Source of the DNA: Hymenobacter gelipurpurascens | GTDB lineage: Bacteria > Bacteroidota > Bacteroidia > Cytophagales > Hymenobacteraceae | Assembly (NCBI RefSeq): GCF_900187375.1 | Contig: NZ_FYEW01000001.1 | Coordinates: 310,001 to 374,000, forward strand | Direction: 5' to 3' | DNA length: 64,000 nt | Part shown: piece by piece, positions 9,752-18,133 of the stretch | How the letters are laid out: the number at the start of each line of letters is the position of its first letter | Numbering within the stretch: the stretch's first letter is position 1 | The notes under the pieces: model-generated | What the model was told of the DNA's origin: nothing | Seen by the model: only the letters and a program-made list of their open reading frames with translations | The model's database searches: none | Position numbers and translations under genes: made by a program

Positions 9752-10141
9752 ATGCATACCGTACTTATTGACGACGATTCGACCAGCATTTTTCTGATGA
9801 AGCTGCTGCTGGAACGTGAAAATTTTTCTGAAACAATAACGGCTTTTCAGTCGGCGCAGGAGGCTCTGGAGTACCTGCAGAATGCCCTGCCCGATCAACT
9901 GCCCCATGTAATTCTGCTGGACCTGAACATGCCCGTCATGAATGGGTGGCAGTTTCTGGATGCCCTGCGCCCCGAGGCGCCCGAGCTGCTGGGCAACTGC
10001 CGCATCTATATCCTGACGTCCTCTTTGGCCCACACTGACCGGGCCCGGGCCGAGCAAAATCCGTTAGTTACGCGCCTTATTCATAAGCCGCTGGATAGAA
10101 AGCAGTTGGATGGTATTCGGGAGGATGCCCGGGCCCTGTAG
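9752..10141 (+). CDS. Single-domain response regulator (CheY/Rcp1-like)
   Basis: 129 residues from ATG at 9752; an upstream TTG at 9746 adds only two residues. The receiver fold shows the acidic pair (VLIDDDSTS), the phospho-Asp in VILLDLNMPVMNGWQFLDAL, Ser/Thr in YILTSSLAHTD and the conserved Lys in LIHKPLDRKQL. There is no output domain, which points to a phosphorelay or protein-protein output. It is translated right after the PAS kinase, so the two form an operon. A weak stem (GCCAC...GTGGC, about 10164-10180) followed by TTTATT may end transcription. Confidence 0.92.
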   Translation: MHTVLIDDDSTSIFLMKLLLERENFSETITAFQSAQEALEYLQNALPDQLPHVILLDLNMPVMNGWQFLDALRPEAPELLGNCRIYILTSSLAHTDRARAEQNPLVTRLIHKPLDRKQLDGIREDARAL

Positions 10142-10405
10142 CCGCGCGACTATCACCTGAGAAGCCCGCCACGGAATATGTGGCTTTATTAAACGATATT
10201 TGTAGAGCTACACTGCTCCTGTTGGGTAAGCACTGGCCTAGGGCCGCGCTCTGGCGTGCTGGCCCTGCAAAACCTTATTGCTCCGGCCGCGCTTTACCAC
10301 ACCAGCATACCTGCTGTGCCGACTTCCGGCAGCATGGCTTTGTACGCAAACAGGCGTACCGCGCCGCTTTTCTGGCGGTGTGTTTCTTTCCTTTGGGTCT
10401 CCCTT

Positions 10406-10696
10406 ATGTCTGCTTATTATCAGCCCACTGCCGAGCTTCTGCAGGCATTTGGCTTTGTCCGCTACACGGCTCCGGCCGGCCAGGCACGGTATAGCCGGGC
10501 CAGCGCCTGCGGGCAGGAAACCATTGTGCTCTACGACGACGACGAGCTGACGCTGCTGGAGGCCGTGAACGGGCAAATGCTGTACAGCTTTCAGGGGCGG
10601 GTAGCTTCGGAGGCCGAGTTCCGGGTGTTGCTGCGGCAGGTAAACTGGCCCGCTGAGCTGCCAGATGCTAACGCCTCCAGTGGCCTAGGCCAGTAG
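10406..10696 (+). CDS. Small uncharacterised protein
   Basis: 96 residues from ATG at 10406 (SAYYQPTAELLQAFGFVRY...). The frame is open further upstream to 10256, but that part looks like non-coding read-through. The protein is soluble, with an acidic centre (LYDDDELTLLEAVNGQMLYSF). The end of the frame runs into an exact GGCCTAGGCC copy at 10682. I recognise no family; codon use resembles the neighbours, so it is probably a real gene of unknown function. Confidence 0.5.
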   Translation: MSAYYQPTAELLQAFGFVRYTAPAGQARYSRASACGQETIVLYDDDELTLLEAVNGQMLYSFQGRVASEAEFRVLLRQVNWPAELPDANASSGLGQ

Positions 10697-10767
10697 CACT
10701 CAGGTACCGAATCCGCTAGGTCATTGCCGGTAGGCGAATTAACATATTTCTCTTTTTTAAACTCCTC

Positions 10768-11043
10768 GTGGATCAAGACCTCAAACTCAGCCTGGCCAAC
10801 AACGCCAAAGAATGGCTGGCACTTTCCCTATCCATTTCTTCGGCCGAAAAAGTGGCGTTTAGCAAAATCCACGATGGGTTTTTCACCACGTATGGAGCCC
10901 ACTTTATGGCCCACGTGTACCGCACCACTTTCGAGCAGGCCCTGCAGAATATGCCGGAAGCGGAGCGCAATAAGCTGCTGGTGTATTTCCGCGAAGCCAT
11001 GGACCACGCCATCGACGAGCACTACGCTAATCCGCAAGTCTAG
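10768..11043 (+). CDS. Small uncharacterised helical protein
   Basis: 91 residues, starting at GTG 10768 after an AT-rich stretch (catatttctcttttttaaac). It looks all-helical (DQDLKLSLANNAKEWLALSL...FEQALQNMPEAERNKLLVYFREAMDHAIDEHY) with no signal peptide or membrane segment. No family is recognised. It is followed by a 12-bp inverted repeat, consistent with the end of a transcript. Confidence 0.5.
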   Translation: MDQDLKLSLANNAKEWLALSLSISSAEKVAFSKIHDGFFTTYGAHFMAHVYRTTFEQALQNMPEAERNKLLVYFREAMDHAIDEHYANPQV

Positions 11044-11053
11044 CAGCGCCCCT

Positions 11054-11095
11054 GCAGTGGCCTACCTGCTCAATTTTGGGCGAGTAGGCCACTGC
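11054..11095 (+). terminator. 12-bp inverted repeat built from TAGGCC
   Basis: GCAGTGGCCTAC (11054-11065) is perfectly complementary to GTAGGCCACTGC (11084-11095) across an 18-base loop. It lies just after a stop codon and can fold as a strong RNA hairpin, but no T-run follows. It shows the iterated half-sites acting as stem arms. Confidence 0.45.
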
Positions 11096-11362
11096 TGCTT
11101 CCGGCCCTGTGCGGGTGGCGCAACTGCTTGATAAAGTTGGCTTTGTCGGAGCCCAGAAAAGCCAATGCGTACTCTGGGCCCGAGGCGTAGTTTGAGCCCA
11201 GGATATGCGCCTTGCCCTAACGCCCGTATAAGCGCAAAGTACAGCCGGCCCCGGCACCAAAGAAAAGAGGCCAGTTGCTACTTTTGGAGTGTGTGCCAGG
11301 GGCGGGAAAGCGCAAGCTCATTCGCCTTATATTCCGGCGCATCGGTGTCTTATTCGGTATTA

Positions 11363-12187
11363 ATGGATGCTCTAACACGCAATAACGTCACGGTAACTGG
11401 AGCTGGGCAGCAGGCAATTGTGTTCGTGCACGGCTTCGGCTGCGACCAGCACATGTGGCGGCTGGTGGCGCCGGCCTTTGAGGCACGCTACCAAGTAGTG
11501 ATGCTGGATTTGGTAGGAGCGGGCTTCTCTGATCTGACGGCCTACGACCCCGAGCGCTACAGCACCTTATCGGCCCATGCAGAGGATATACTGGAGGTAA
11601 TTCGGGCCCTGCAGCTGCGCGATGTAGTGCTGGTAGGCCACTCCGTGAGTGCTACCATCAGTATGCTGGCGGCCATTCAGGACCCAGCGCTCATTGGCCG
11701 TCTGGTGCTGGTGGCGCCCTCGCCCCGTTTCCTCAACGATGCCGCTACGGGCTACGTGGGAGGCTTTGAGCAAACCGATATTGAGGAGCTGCTAGACGCC
11801 ATGGATAGCAACTATCTGGGCTGGTCGGGCGCCATTACGCCCGTCATCATGGGCAACCCCGAGCGGCCCGAACTCACGGAGGAGCTCAACAACAGCTTCT
11901 GCCGCACCGATCCGACTATTGCCCGACACTTTGCCCGGGTCACGTTTCTGGGCGACCACCGCGCCGTGCTGCCCCAGGTGCACCAGCCTGCACTTATTTT
12001 GCAGTGTGCCCAGGATACTCTGGCCCCGTTGTCCGTAGGCCAGTATCTGCAGCAACACCTGCTAAACAACCAGCTCGTAGTTATCAAAACCTCCGGCCAC
12101 TGCCCTCACCTAAGTGCTCCGGAGGCTACCATTGCTGCCATCGAATCGTTCTTAGCACCTGCACCCGTTGCCTATGAGCGAGCTTGA
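11363..12187 (+). CDS. RsbQ/KAI2-like alpha/beta hydrolase
   Basis: 274 residues from ATG at 11363 (MDALTRNNVTVTGAG); the frame is open upstream but unlike coding sequence. Features of the RsbQ family: oxyanion region FVHGFGCDQHMWR, nucleophile Ser in LVGHSVSATIS (about residue 97), DLVGAGFSDL, acid Asp in LILQCAQDTLAP and His in KTSGHCPHLSAP. Bacillus RsbQ and the plant KAI2/D14 receptors share this compact hydrolase fold and work by binding or cleaving a small hydrophobic ligand. The end overlaps the next gene, a PAS-domain kinase, by 14 bases. This parallels RsbQ-RsbP, where the hydrolase serves a PAS protein. The ligand is unknown. Confidence 0.85.
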   Translation: MDALTRNNVTVTGAGQQAIVFVHGFGCDQHMWRLVAPAFEARYQVVMLDLVGAGFSDLTAYDPERYSTLSAHAEDILEVIRALQLRDVVLVGHSVSATISMLAAIQDPALIGRLVLVAPSPRFLNDAATGYVGGFEQTDIEELLDAMDSNYLGWSGAITPVIMGNPERPELTEELNNSFCRTDPTIARHFARVTFLGDHRAVLPQVHQPALILQCAQDTLAPLSVGQYLQQHLLNNQLVVIKTSGHCPHLSAPEATIAAIESFLAPAPVAYERA

Positions 12188-13364
12188 GGAAGAGCCTCTG
12201 CCGGCCCTAGACCTGCGGCTGACAGCGGAAAATCTGGAAGACCTGTATGAGTACGCGCCCTGCGGCTATTGCTCCTGCTTGCCCGATGGAACGCTGGTCA
12301 AGCTAAACCAAACGCTGCTGGGCTGGCTGGGGTATTCCCGGGAAGAGCTGGTGGCCCGTCGCTGCCTGCAAGACCTGCTCACGGTGGGAGGGCGCCTGCA
12401 CTATGAAACGTACTGCGCGCCTCTGTTGCTGCTGCAGAATCAGGTAAAGGAAATCAGCTACCAGCTACGCCTGCAGAATGGCTCTACCTTACCGGTGCTC
12501 ATGAATGCGGTACTGCTGCGCGATACCAACGGGCAGCCGCTGGTAGTGCGCGTCACGCTGTTTGATATCACCGACCGGCGTAAGTACGAGCAGGAGCTGC
12601 TGCGGGCCAAGGCCGAAGCGGAGGTGCAAGGCGAGCAGCTAGCCCGCGCCAATGAGTTGCTGACGATCCGCAACGAGCAGCTCACCCGCATCAACGCCGA
12701 GCTCGATAACTTTGTGTACACCGCCTCCCACGACCTCAAGCAGCCGGCCAGCAACATGCTAGGCCTGTTCGAGGAACTGAAGCAAACCATCACCTTCCAC
12801 GACCCGCAGGCCGACAAGATGGTGACCATGTTCGATGAGTCTCTGCATCAAATGCTAAGCACTATTGAGGAGCTTACTATGCTGGTGCAACGCCAACGGC
12901 AGCTGGAGCAGGTGCCGCTGGAGGCCATTGAGCTGCGCCCGTTTGCGGAAGAAATCATTCGGAGCCTGCAGCCGGGAACAACCTCTACCGCCGATTTTAC
13001 GCTGGATTTCGAAGCTGCTCCTACGCTGCGCATCACCCGGACCGGTTTGCACAGTATGCTGTTTAACCTGCTGAGCAATGCCCTCAAATACTCCGAGCCC
13101 GGCCGCCGTCCGCACGTCTGGGTCAGCACCACGCCCGCCGACAAGGAGGTAGTGCTGAGCGTGCGCGACAATGGCCGGGGGCTCGACCTGGAGCGCCACG
13201 GCCACGACCTGTTCCAGCTGTTTCGGCGCTTCCATCCGGAGGTGGTAGGTTCTGGTATTGGCCTCTACCTCGTCAACCGGCTGGTGCATCAGGCCGGCGG
13301 CCGTATTGAGGTAGAAAGCACCGTAGGGGAGGGTACTGCGTTCCACATTCATCTGCCCACCTAA
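12174..13364 (+). CDS. PAS sensor histidine kinase coupled to RsbQ-like hydrolase
   Basis: 396 residues from ATG at 12174 (a TTG at 12168 adds two residues). PAS domain at about 20-140 (LYEYAPCGYCSCLPDGTLVKLN...FDITDRR), a coiled-coil linker about 140-180, and H-box FVYTASHDLKQPASNMLG at about 182-199. ATP-domain motifs are NLLSNALKYS, DNGRGLD and GSGIGLYLVNRLVHQAGG. It has no membrane segment. The start lies inside the hydrolase gene, so translation is probably coupled. By analogy with RsbQ-RsbP, the hydrolase may make or hand over the ligand sensed by the PAS domain. No response regulator is adjacent. Confidence 0.9.
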   Translation: MSELEEEPLPALDLRLTAENLEDLYEYAPCGYCSCLPDGTLVKLNQTLLGWLGYSREELVARRCLQDLLTVGGRLHYETYCAPLLLLQNQVKEISYQLRLQNGSTLPVLMNAVLLRDTNGQPLVVRVTLFDITDRRKYEQELLRAKAEAEVQGEQLARANELLTIRNEQLTRINAELDNFVYTASHDLKQPASNMLGLFEELKQTITFHDPQADKMVTMFDESLHQMLSTIEELTMLVQRQRQLEQVPLEAIELRPFAEEIIRSLQPGTTSTADFTLDFEAAPTLRITRTGLHSMLFNLLSNALKYSEPGRRPHVWVSTTPADKEVVLSVRDNGRGLDLERHGHDLFQLFRRFHPEVVGSGIGLYLVNRLVHQAGGRIEVESTVGEGTAFHIHLPT

Positions 13365-13433
13365 GCTGCGCAGACGCCCGCTGCCTGCCTACACTCCAGC
13401 GCTTTCCAGTGGCGTGTGTTTAGGCACTGTCTG

Positions 13434-13916
13434 CTACCCCCAGTTCTTGAGTAAACGACGCACCAGAATGATTTGGCCGGTGTGGTAGGCCGTATGATCC
13501 GCAATCAGGAGGGCTTCGCGCAACAGCGTTTGGCCGGTGCCGTGGGGCAGCGGAGCCAGCAGGTCTTGGCGCGGGTCATGGAGCAGCTCCAGAAACCGGC
13601 TGCGGTCCTCCTGAATCTGGGCGAGGGTAGCTTGCCAGGTGGCCTCATCCACCGCAGTACCTGGCCTAGGCCAGTAGCCATCGGGCCATGGCGGGGAAAT
13701 GTGTCCGGGGTTCAGGCAGAACTCCACTATATCCCATTGCGCAATGCGGATGTGTTCAGCTAGCTGCCACACGGTATAAGGCAGCTCGGGCACGGGTTTG
13801 TTTAGCAGCTCCACCGGAACATTCGCGCAGGCCGCTTCAAACGGAACATGAGCATTGCCTTGCGTCAGTAAGCTGCTCAGCTCCTCTAAGAGGCCTTTTC
13901 TGGTGTGCTGTTCCAT
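13434..13916 (-). CDS. DinB-fold protein
   Basis: 160 residues when started at the internal Met at 13916 (MEQHTRKGLLEEL); the frame is open to 13952. A four-helix DinB/YfiT-type protein with metal-ligand His residues spaced as usual: one in WQLAEHIRIAQWD and a pair in IADHTAYHTGQII. The family holds thiol-dependent S-transferases and damage-inducible proteins of unknown function. A GGCCTAGGCC copy lies in frame at 13663 and encodes part of YWPRPGT. Confidence 0.75.
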   Translation of the reverse strand: MEQHTRKGLLEELSSLLTQGNAHVPFEAACANVPVELLNKPVPELPYTVWQLAEHIRIAQWDIVEFCLNPGHISPPWPDGYWPRPGTAVDEATWQATLAQIQEDRSRFLELLHDPRQDLLAPLPHGTGQTLLREALLIADHTAYHTGQIILVRRLLKNWG

Positions 13917-14021
13917 ACGAGATAAACGATAGTAACTGAATAAGCGAAACAAGCACTTGTCCGTGCGTGAAGCCTGCTCTGCCTGTTACGCAAAACTGTG
14001 GGTAGCAGTAGTATAAAACCA

Positions 14022-14083
14022 AGCGGCTCCTACTGGCCTAGGCCAGTGGGAGCCGCTACCTGCAGAGTGGTCTAGGCCACTCT
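14022..14083 (-). terminator. Two adjacent palindromic hairpins containing the CTAGGCC motif
   Basis: The first is AGCGGCTCC, one mismatch, ACTGGCC, then TA, with the matching right arm ending at 14057: an 18-base arm centred on GGCCTAGGCC. The second, at 14064-14083, is AGAGTGGTC-TA-GGCCACTCT. They sit just beyond the stop of the universal stress gene (minus strand) and probably end that transcript. The iterated motif forms the centre of both stems. Confidence 0.55.
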
Positions 14084-14931
14084 TAAATATGGAAAGTAAG
14101 CACGGGGGCCTCCGCTTGCACGGCCACAGTTTCCGCGATACTTCCTTGCAAAAAGTGCCATATGCCCGAGTGGCCATGAGTGAGCATCACCACCAAATCG
14201 GCGTGAGCCTGATCTGTGTAGCGCGGAATGCCGGTGCTTACCCGCGGGGCGCTTACTACATCTGGCTCATAAGCGGCTAGCTGGTGCCGGCTGGCAAACG
14301 AATGAATGCGCTCTAGTGCCGCCCCGGAGTTGTGCGCAGTCGTTACCACGTCGAGCAGATGCAGGATGGCTTCGGGGAAGGCAGCGCACAGCTGCCGCAG
14401 GCTGGGTATGGCGCGGTCGGCTTCGGCAGAAAAGTCGGAAGCAAACACAATGGAGTGCACATTGAAATCGGGCGCCGGGCGTTTTACCGTAAGCACAGGG
14501 CAGGGCGCAAGCCGGACCAGGCGCTCAGCATGCGAAATATGCCCGAATACAGAGTGGTCCGGCGCATGCACGTGCGCGCCTATTACTACCAAATCAATGT
14601 GGCGTTCCCGAATGACGTCCAGCACTGCCTCATCAATATCGCCAGTAGCGATGCGGTCCTGCACGGGTACCTCAGGCCTGTCGCTGGCTACTTCGGCCAT
14701 CAGCTCGTGCATCCGGCGCTTAGTACGCTGTAGCAGCTGCACCATAAATACTCCATTCATCGGGGCCGCGCCCGCTGTGCCGCCCGTAGATACTATGCCC
14801 GAAGAACGGGGTGCGTCTACCACATGCAGCAAGGTAATGTGGCCGCCGGTACGAGAGGCCAGCTGCATGGCTACCTCAAAGGCATTGTGCGCCTCCGGCG
14901 AAAAATCGGTGGGAACAAGGATGTTTTGCAT
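14083..14931 (-). CDS. Tandem universal stress protein (UspA-type)
   Basis: 282 residues containing two Usp domains (about 1-145 and 150-282). Domain 1 opens with MQNILVPTDFSPEAHNAFEVA and has LVVIGAHVHAPDHSVFGHISHAERLVRLAPCPVLTVK. Domain 2 has SIVFASDFSAEADRA and ends LVVMLTHGHSGIWHFLQGSIAETVAVQAEAPVLTF. The GxxxxG nucleotide-binding pattern is imperfect in both halves, so ATP binding is uncertain. Tandem Usp proteins are common in Bacteroidota and help survival under starvation or redox stress. The upstream region (14940-15010) is AT-rich and suits a promoter. Confidence 0.88.
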   Translation of the reverse strand: MQNILVPTDFSPEAHNAFEVAMQLASRTGGHITLLHVVDAPRSSGIVSTGGTAGAAPMNGVFMVQLLQRTKRRMHELMAEVASDRPEVPVQDRIATGDIDEAVLDVIRERHIDLVVIGAHVHAPDHSVFGHISHAERLVRLAPCPVLTVKRPAPDFNVHSIVFASDFSAEADRAIPSLRQLCAAFPEAILHLLDVVTTAHNSGAALERIHSFASRHQLAAYEPDVVSAPRVSTGIPRYTDQAHADLVVMLTHGHSGIWHFLQGSIAETVAVQAEAPVLTFHI

Positions 14932-15111
14932 GGCAGGAGGTAGTTATACAAGGGCCTGACTTTTAAGCGATAACGCATATTAATTTATAAAAAACATTGA
15001 AATAAATCAAGCCAACGCATACCTATCTCGCGGCGCATTCCCAGCGGCCAGCATTCCAGCAATATACTTGTATGGAGCAGTTTATGCGTTATGTATTCTA
15101 TGCATACTTAT

Positions 15112-15648
15112 ATGGAGCAGGACCTGACCAACCTACAGTACCCTATTGGGCGCCCGGTGCTGCCGGAAGCACCCCTGACGGCAGCTCAACGAACCGAGTA
15201 CATCGGGCAGCTGGCCGCACTGCCTGCCCAGCTTACGGCCGCGGCGCGCAAAGCCGGGGGCGTGCGCCTGGAAAACGCGTACCGCCCCGGCGGCTGGACG
15301 GGTCGACAGGTTATCCATCATGTAGCCGATGTGCACCTGAATTTCTATATGCGCTTCCGGCTGGCCCTCACGGAAGACAATCCGACGATCCGGCCTTTTG
15401 ATATGAACGCCTGGGCTGCCCTGCCCGATAACGATGCCGTGCCCATCACGGTGTCGTTGGCGCTGCTAGAGGCGTTGCACTCGCGCTGGGTTACGCTGCT
15501 CTGGCACCTCACGGAGCAGCAGTGGCAGCGCACGTTTTACCACCCGCTCTACAACCAGACCTTCACACTCGACCAGGCGCTGGTGCAATACAGCTGGCAC
15601 GGCCGGCACCACCAAGCACATATTGAGCTACTAAGCCAACAGGCCTAG
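15112..15648 (+). CDS. YfiT/DinB-fold putative metal-dependent hydrolase or bacillithiol transferase
   Basis: 178 residues from ATG at 15112 (MEQDLTNLQYPIGRP); in-frame ATGs at 15091 and 15100 are possible. The N-terminal LQYPIGRP and the motif RPGGWTGRQVIHHVADVHLNFYMRFRLALTEDNPTIRPF are diagnostic of YfiT, and YSWHGRHHQAHI supplies the two C-terminal His ligands. YfiT-type enzymes bind Ni or Zn through three His residues. Relatives transfer bacillithiol, but bacillithiol production here is not shown. The start codon lies in a 17-base imperfect direct repeat with 15064-15080. Confidence 0.85.
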   Translation: MEQDLTNLQYPIGRPVLPEAPLTAAQRTEYIGQLAALPAQLTAAARKAGGVRLENAYRPGGWTGRQVIHHVADVHLNFYMRFRLALTEDNPTIRPFDMNAWAALPDNDAVPITVSLALLEALHSRWVTLLWHLTEQQWQRTFYHPLYNQTFTLDQALVQYSWHGRHHQAHIELLSQQA

Positions 15649-15739
15649 CTATGCCCAGACAGGGCAAGACTAGGCCTGTTGGTTTAGTAATAAGTAATGC
15701 TCTTCAGCTCCAATAGCTGTGGCCTCTAGGCCTATGGCG

Positions 15740-17635
15740 CTATACGCCCCAGAGTCGTAGGCTCAGCCAGCCATAGGTGCCCAGGGCCACTATCAGCCAG
15801 CCCAGGGCGCCGTAGGTAAACAGCAGGTACCAGGCCACTGTACGGCTGCGGAAGCGGCTAAAGTAGCGCAACGTCAGGAGCAGGCCGGCCAGGGAAAACA
15901 CGGCGGCCACTATGGGGCTCAGGCTCAGCAAAACGGTTTCGGGGCCCAGGCTACCGGCGTGCCACATGTGCCGGGCCAGACTGGCCAGAGCAGCGAAGGT
16001 GGCTATCAGAGCGGCAGTAGCCAGTAGGGGCAACACGCGGGGCAACACCTGGCTGCGCGGCACCAATCGGCGCACGGCATACACCAGCCATACCAGGCCC
16101 GCTACGCTGGCCGTAACCAGCAGCAGTAGGCTCAGGGCAAACAGGGCCGGCCGCACCCACCACCAGGTAGCGCTGGCCTCCTGCAGATACCCGCCGGAAG
16201 TGACCAGCATACGGTGGCCATCGTGGTCGTGGGTGAGCACCGTGCTGGCCAGCCGCGCCCTGGGCGAGCGAAATGTAAGGCCGCCGGCGGGCACCAGCGT
16301 ATCGGCCTGGCCTAGCAGTGGCTGGAGGAGTAACAGGTTACCGCGCTGCACCAGCTGCTCATCGCCCAGCAGGTAGTCGCTGAGGCCCATGAGTTGGTTG
16401 CGGGGCGATACATTCTGGTAGTGGCCTAGGTAGGGCGCTACGGCTGCCGCATCCAGTGCAGGGGCGGCGGCTGGTGCGGGCGGGGCAGGTGCCTGCCGCA
16501 GCAGAAATTCGCGCACCACTTTATCAATGCTGCTGGTGCTCTGGTCGCCGTTGTTGGAGAGGGCGAAGCCCCGGCCCAGCTCGCGGTTGTAAGCGAAGGT
16601 GGAGCGGAAGCCATCAATGCCTCCGCCGTGGCCCCGGAACAAGGCATTGCCCTTCGTGCTCATGGCCATGTTCGCCAAGCCATAGCCAGCAGCCAGGCCA
16701 GCCCGGGCCTCCAGGGGGCTGTGCGCCGTTTCAATCTCGCGCAGGCTTTCGGGCCGAAGCAGAGGTTTCCCATCGGGGGCCCGGAAATCATGCAGGAAAA
16801 ACCTCACCCACAGGTCCATATCGGCCGCCGAGGCACTCATGGAACCAGCTGGTCCGGCATAGATGGGCAGCAGCTTCAGGCGCTGGTACTGGCCATCCTC
16901 GTACTTGTAGCCTTGGGCCAGCTTTAAGTTGGGGTTGGAGGCAGGGCGTAGCTCGGCAGTGGCATCGGGCATGCCCAGGGGGCGCAGCAGGTGCTGGCTC
17001 AGGTATTGCTCATATGGCATTCCGCTGAGCTTTTCCAACAGGTAGCCCGCCACCTCATACCCGGGGTTGGAGTACGACATTCGCTCACCGGGCCGCCAGC
17101 GACAGCGCAGCTCCTTCCGGAACACCTGCACCGCGGCCGCGCCTCGTGGGTCAGTGGGGGTGGAGTTATAGACGTGGTTGAAATGCATGTCATCGAAGCC
17201 GGCAGTGTGCTCCAGCACGTGCACCACCCGCACCGGGTCGGTGGCTTCCCAGGGGTTATCAATGGGGATTTCGGGAGCCAGCTTGCGCACCTCGTCGTTG
17301 AGGCTGAGCTTGCCTTGCTCTACCAGCTGCATCAGGCCCACGGCCACAAACGTTTTGGTAACGGACCCAATGCGAAACAGCGTGTTGGCCGTTACGGGCG
17401 TCTTGTGCTCCACATCAGAGAGGCCTAGGCCACCCACAAAGCGCTCCGCCGGGTCGGGCGAGACGATGGCCAGCATCAGCCCCGGAATGTGTTCCCGCCG
17501 CATTATGCGCGTAATAGAATCGGTGAGCTGCGGGATGTTGGTGATAGGCCGGGCGGCAGGTTTCGGCCGGGTTGGCTGGGCCGCGCCAGGTGCCAGAGTG
17601 GCCAGCAGCGCCAAGAAAAGTAGTAGTATTTTCAC
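15740..17635 (-). CDS. Exported class C beta-lactamase-fold serine hydrolase with membrane tail
   Basis: 631 residues from GTG at 17635, where a clean signal peptide begins (KILLLFLALLATLAPGAAQP); ATG at 17695 would put 20 residues before it. The catalytic SxxK is in FRIGSVTKTFVAVGL and the YxN in MSYSNPGYEVAGYLLEKL. A GHGGGIDGF segment takes the HxG position. Residues after about 520 hold three or four hydrophobic segments, so the enzyme is anchored in the inner membrane with the hydrolase domain in the periplasm. The family includes PBP4*-like peptidases and esterases. Substrate not determinable. Confidence 0.85.
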   Translation of the reverse strand: MKILLLFLALLATLAPGAAQPTRPKPAARPITNIPQLTDSITRIMRREHIPGLMLAIVSPDPAERFVGGLGLSDVEHKTPVTANTLFRIGSVTKTFVAVGLMQLVEQGKLSLNDEVRKLAPEIPIDNPWEATDPVRVVHVLEHTAGFDDMHFNHVYNSTPTDPRGAAAVQVFRKELRCRWRPGERMSYSNPGYEVAGYLLEKLSGMPYEQYLSQHLLRPLGMPDATAELRPASNPNLKLAQGYKYEDGQYQRLKLLPIYAGPAGSMSASAADMDLWVRFFLHDFRAPDGKPLLRPESLREIETAHSPLEARAGLAAGYGLANMAMSTKGNALFRGHGGGIDGFRSTFAYNRELGRGFALSNNGDQSTSSIDKVVREFLLRQAPAPPAPAAAPALDAAAVAPYLGHYQNVSPRNQLMGLSDYLLGDEQLVQRGNLLLLQPLLGQADTLVPAGGLTFRSPRARLASTVLTHDHDGHRMLVTSGGYLQEASATWWWVRPALFALSLLLLVTASVAGLVWLVYAVRRLVPRSQVLPRVLPLLATAALIATFAALASLARHMWHAGSLGPETVLLSLSPIVAAVFSLAGLLLTLRYFSRFRSRTVAWYLLFTYGALGWLIVALGTYGWLSLRLWGV

Positions 17636-17965
17636 TATAGAGGGTAAGAGGAGAATAGGTGGTTGGAAGATAGAAGATTGTTTGGCAGGTAGCATAGGGT
17701 TTTACTATATAGAAGTTGCGCAGGCACTCGAGAGACTGCTGTGTGGGGTGCCCACGCTAGAGGAAGCAGGCTTTTTGAAGGAGTTTCCGGACAACCTCCG
17801 GCTACACGGCAAGTGTCAGGCCAGAGCAGCTGCCAGTTTATTCGGCGAAGCCATGCAACCGATGGCATGCTGCTGGGCTCTCTCCTGCAGCGGAGGCGGC
17901 AGACTAGTGCGCGGCCGCCGCATTATTAGCTACTCACGGTATCTTTCTGAAACTACCCCTACGCC
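17636..17965. other. Divergent intergenic region
   Basis: About 330 bases between the serine hydrolase (minus) and the small lipoprotein gene (plus). TATCTTTC at 17940-17947 is one base from the Bacteroidota -7 consensus TAnnTTTG and lies 19 bases before the lipoprotein ATG. No RNA gene or repeat is seen. Confidence 0.35.
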
Positions 17966-18130
17966 ATGAAACTATCTCAGGCAATTCTCGGAGCCGTTCT
18001 GGTAGGCCTCACCGCCCAGACCACTGGCTGCATCAAAAAAAGCGACCCGACGCCCAAAGAGGAGCAGGGCAAATCCGGCAAAAAATCCCCCGAAATCCCC
18101 TATAACTGCCCCGGCTGTGGCCTAGGCTAG
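17966..18130 (+). CDS. Small Cys-containing lipoprotein, candidate RiPP precursor for the adjacent MNIO enzyme
   Basis: 54 residues from ATG at 17966, too short for routine gene calling. The first 22 residues are a lipoprotein signal (MKLSQAILGAVLVGLTAQ, then TTGC as lipobox). Next comes a charged, Lys-rich linker (IKKSDPTPKEEQGKSGKKS), and the protein ends PEIPYNCPGCGLG. The stop is only 3 bases before the DUF692/MNIO gene. In MNIO systems such as methanobactin, TglA, bufferins and chryseobasin, a small peptide next to the enzyme is oxidised at Cys. The two Cys in CPGC near the end make this a likely substrate, with the leader doubling as an export signal. Modification is inference. The last residues (CGLG) are encoded by the iterated GGCCTAGG motif. 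Confidence 0.72.
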   Translation: MKLSQAILGAVLVGLTAQTTGCIKKSDPTPKEEQGKSGKKSPEIPYNCPGCGLG

Positions 18131-18133
18131 GTT

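Noticed and set aside
10256..10405. Upstream start of the small protein at 10406
   Set aside because: Sequence before 10406 has no protein-like pattern and includes promoter-type stretches.
11165..11362. Longer N-terminus for the RsbQ-like hydrolase
   Set aside because: The added 66 residues are basic, irregular and unlike the family; ATG 11363 gives the normal length.
15072..15401. 109-residue plus-strand frame starting at the first copy of the duplicated start
   Set aside because: It is out of frame with the YfiT-like protein and shows no family pattern.
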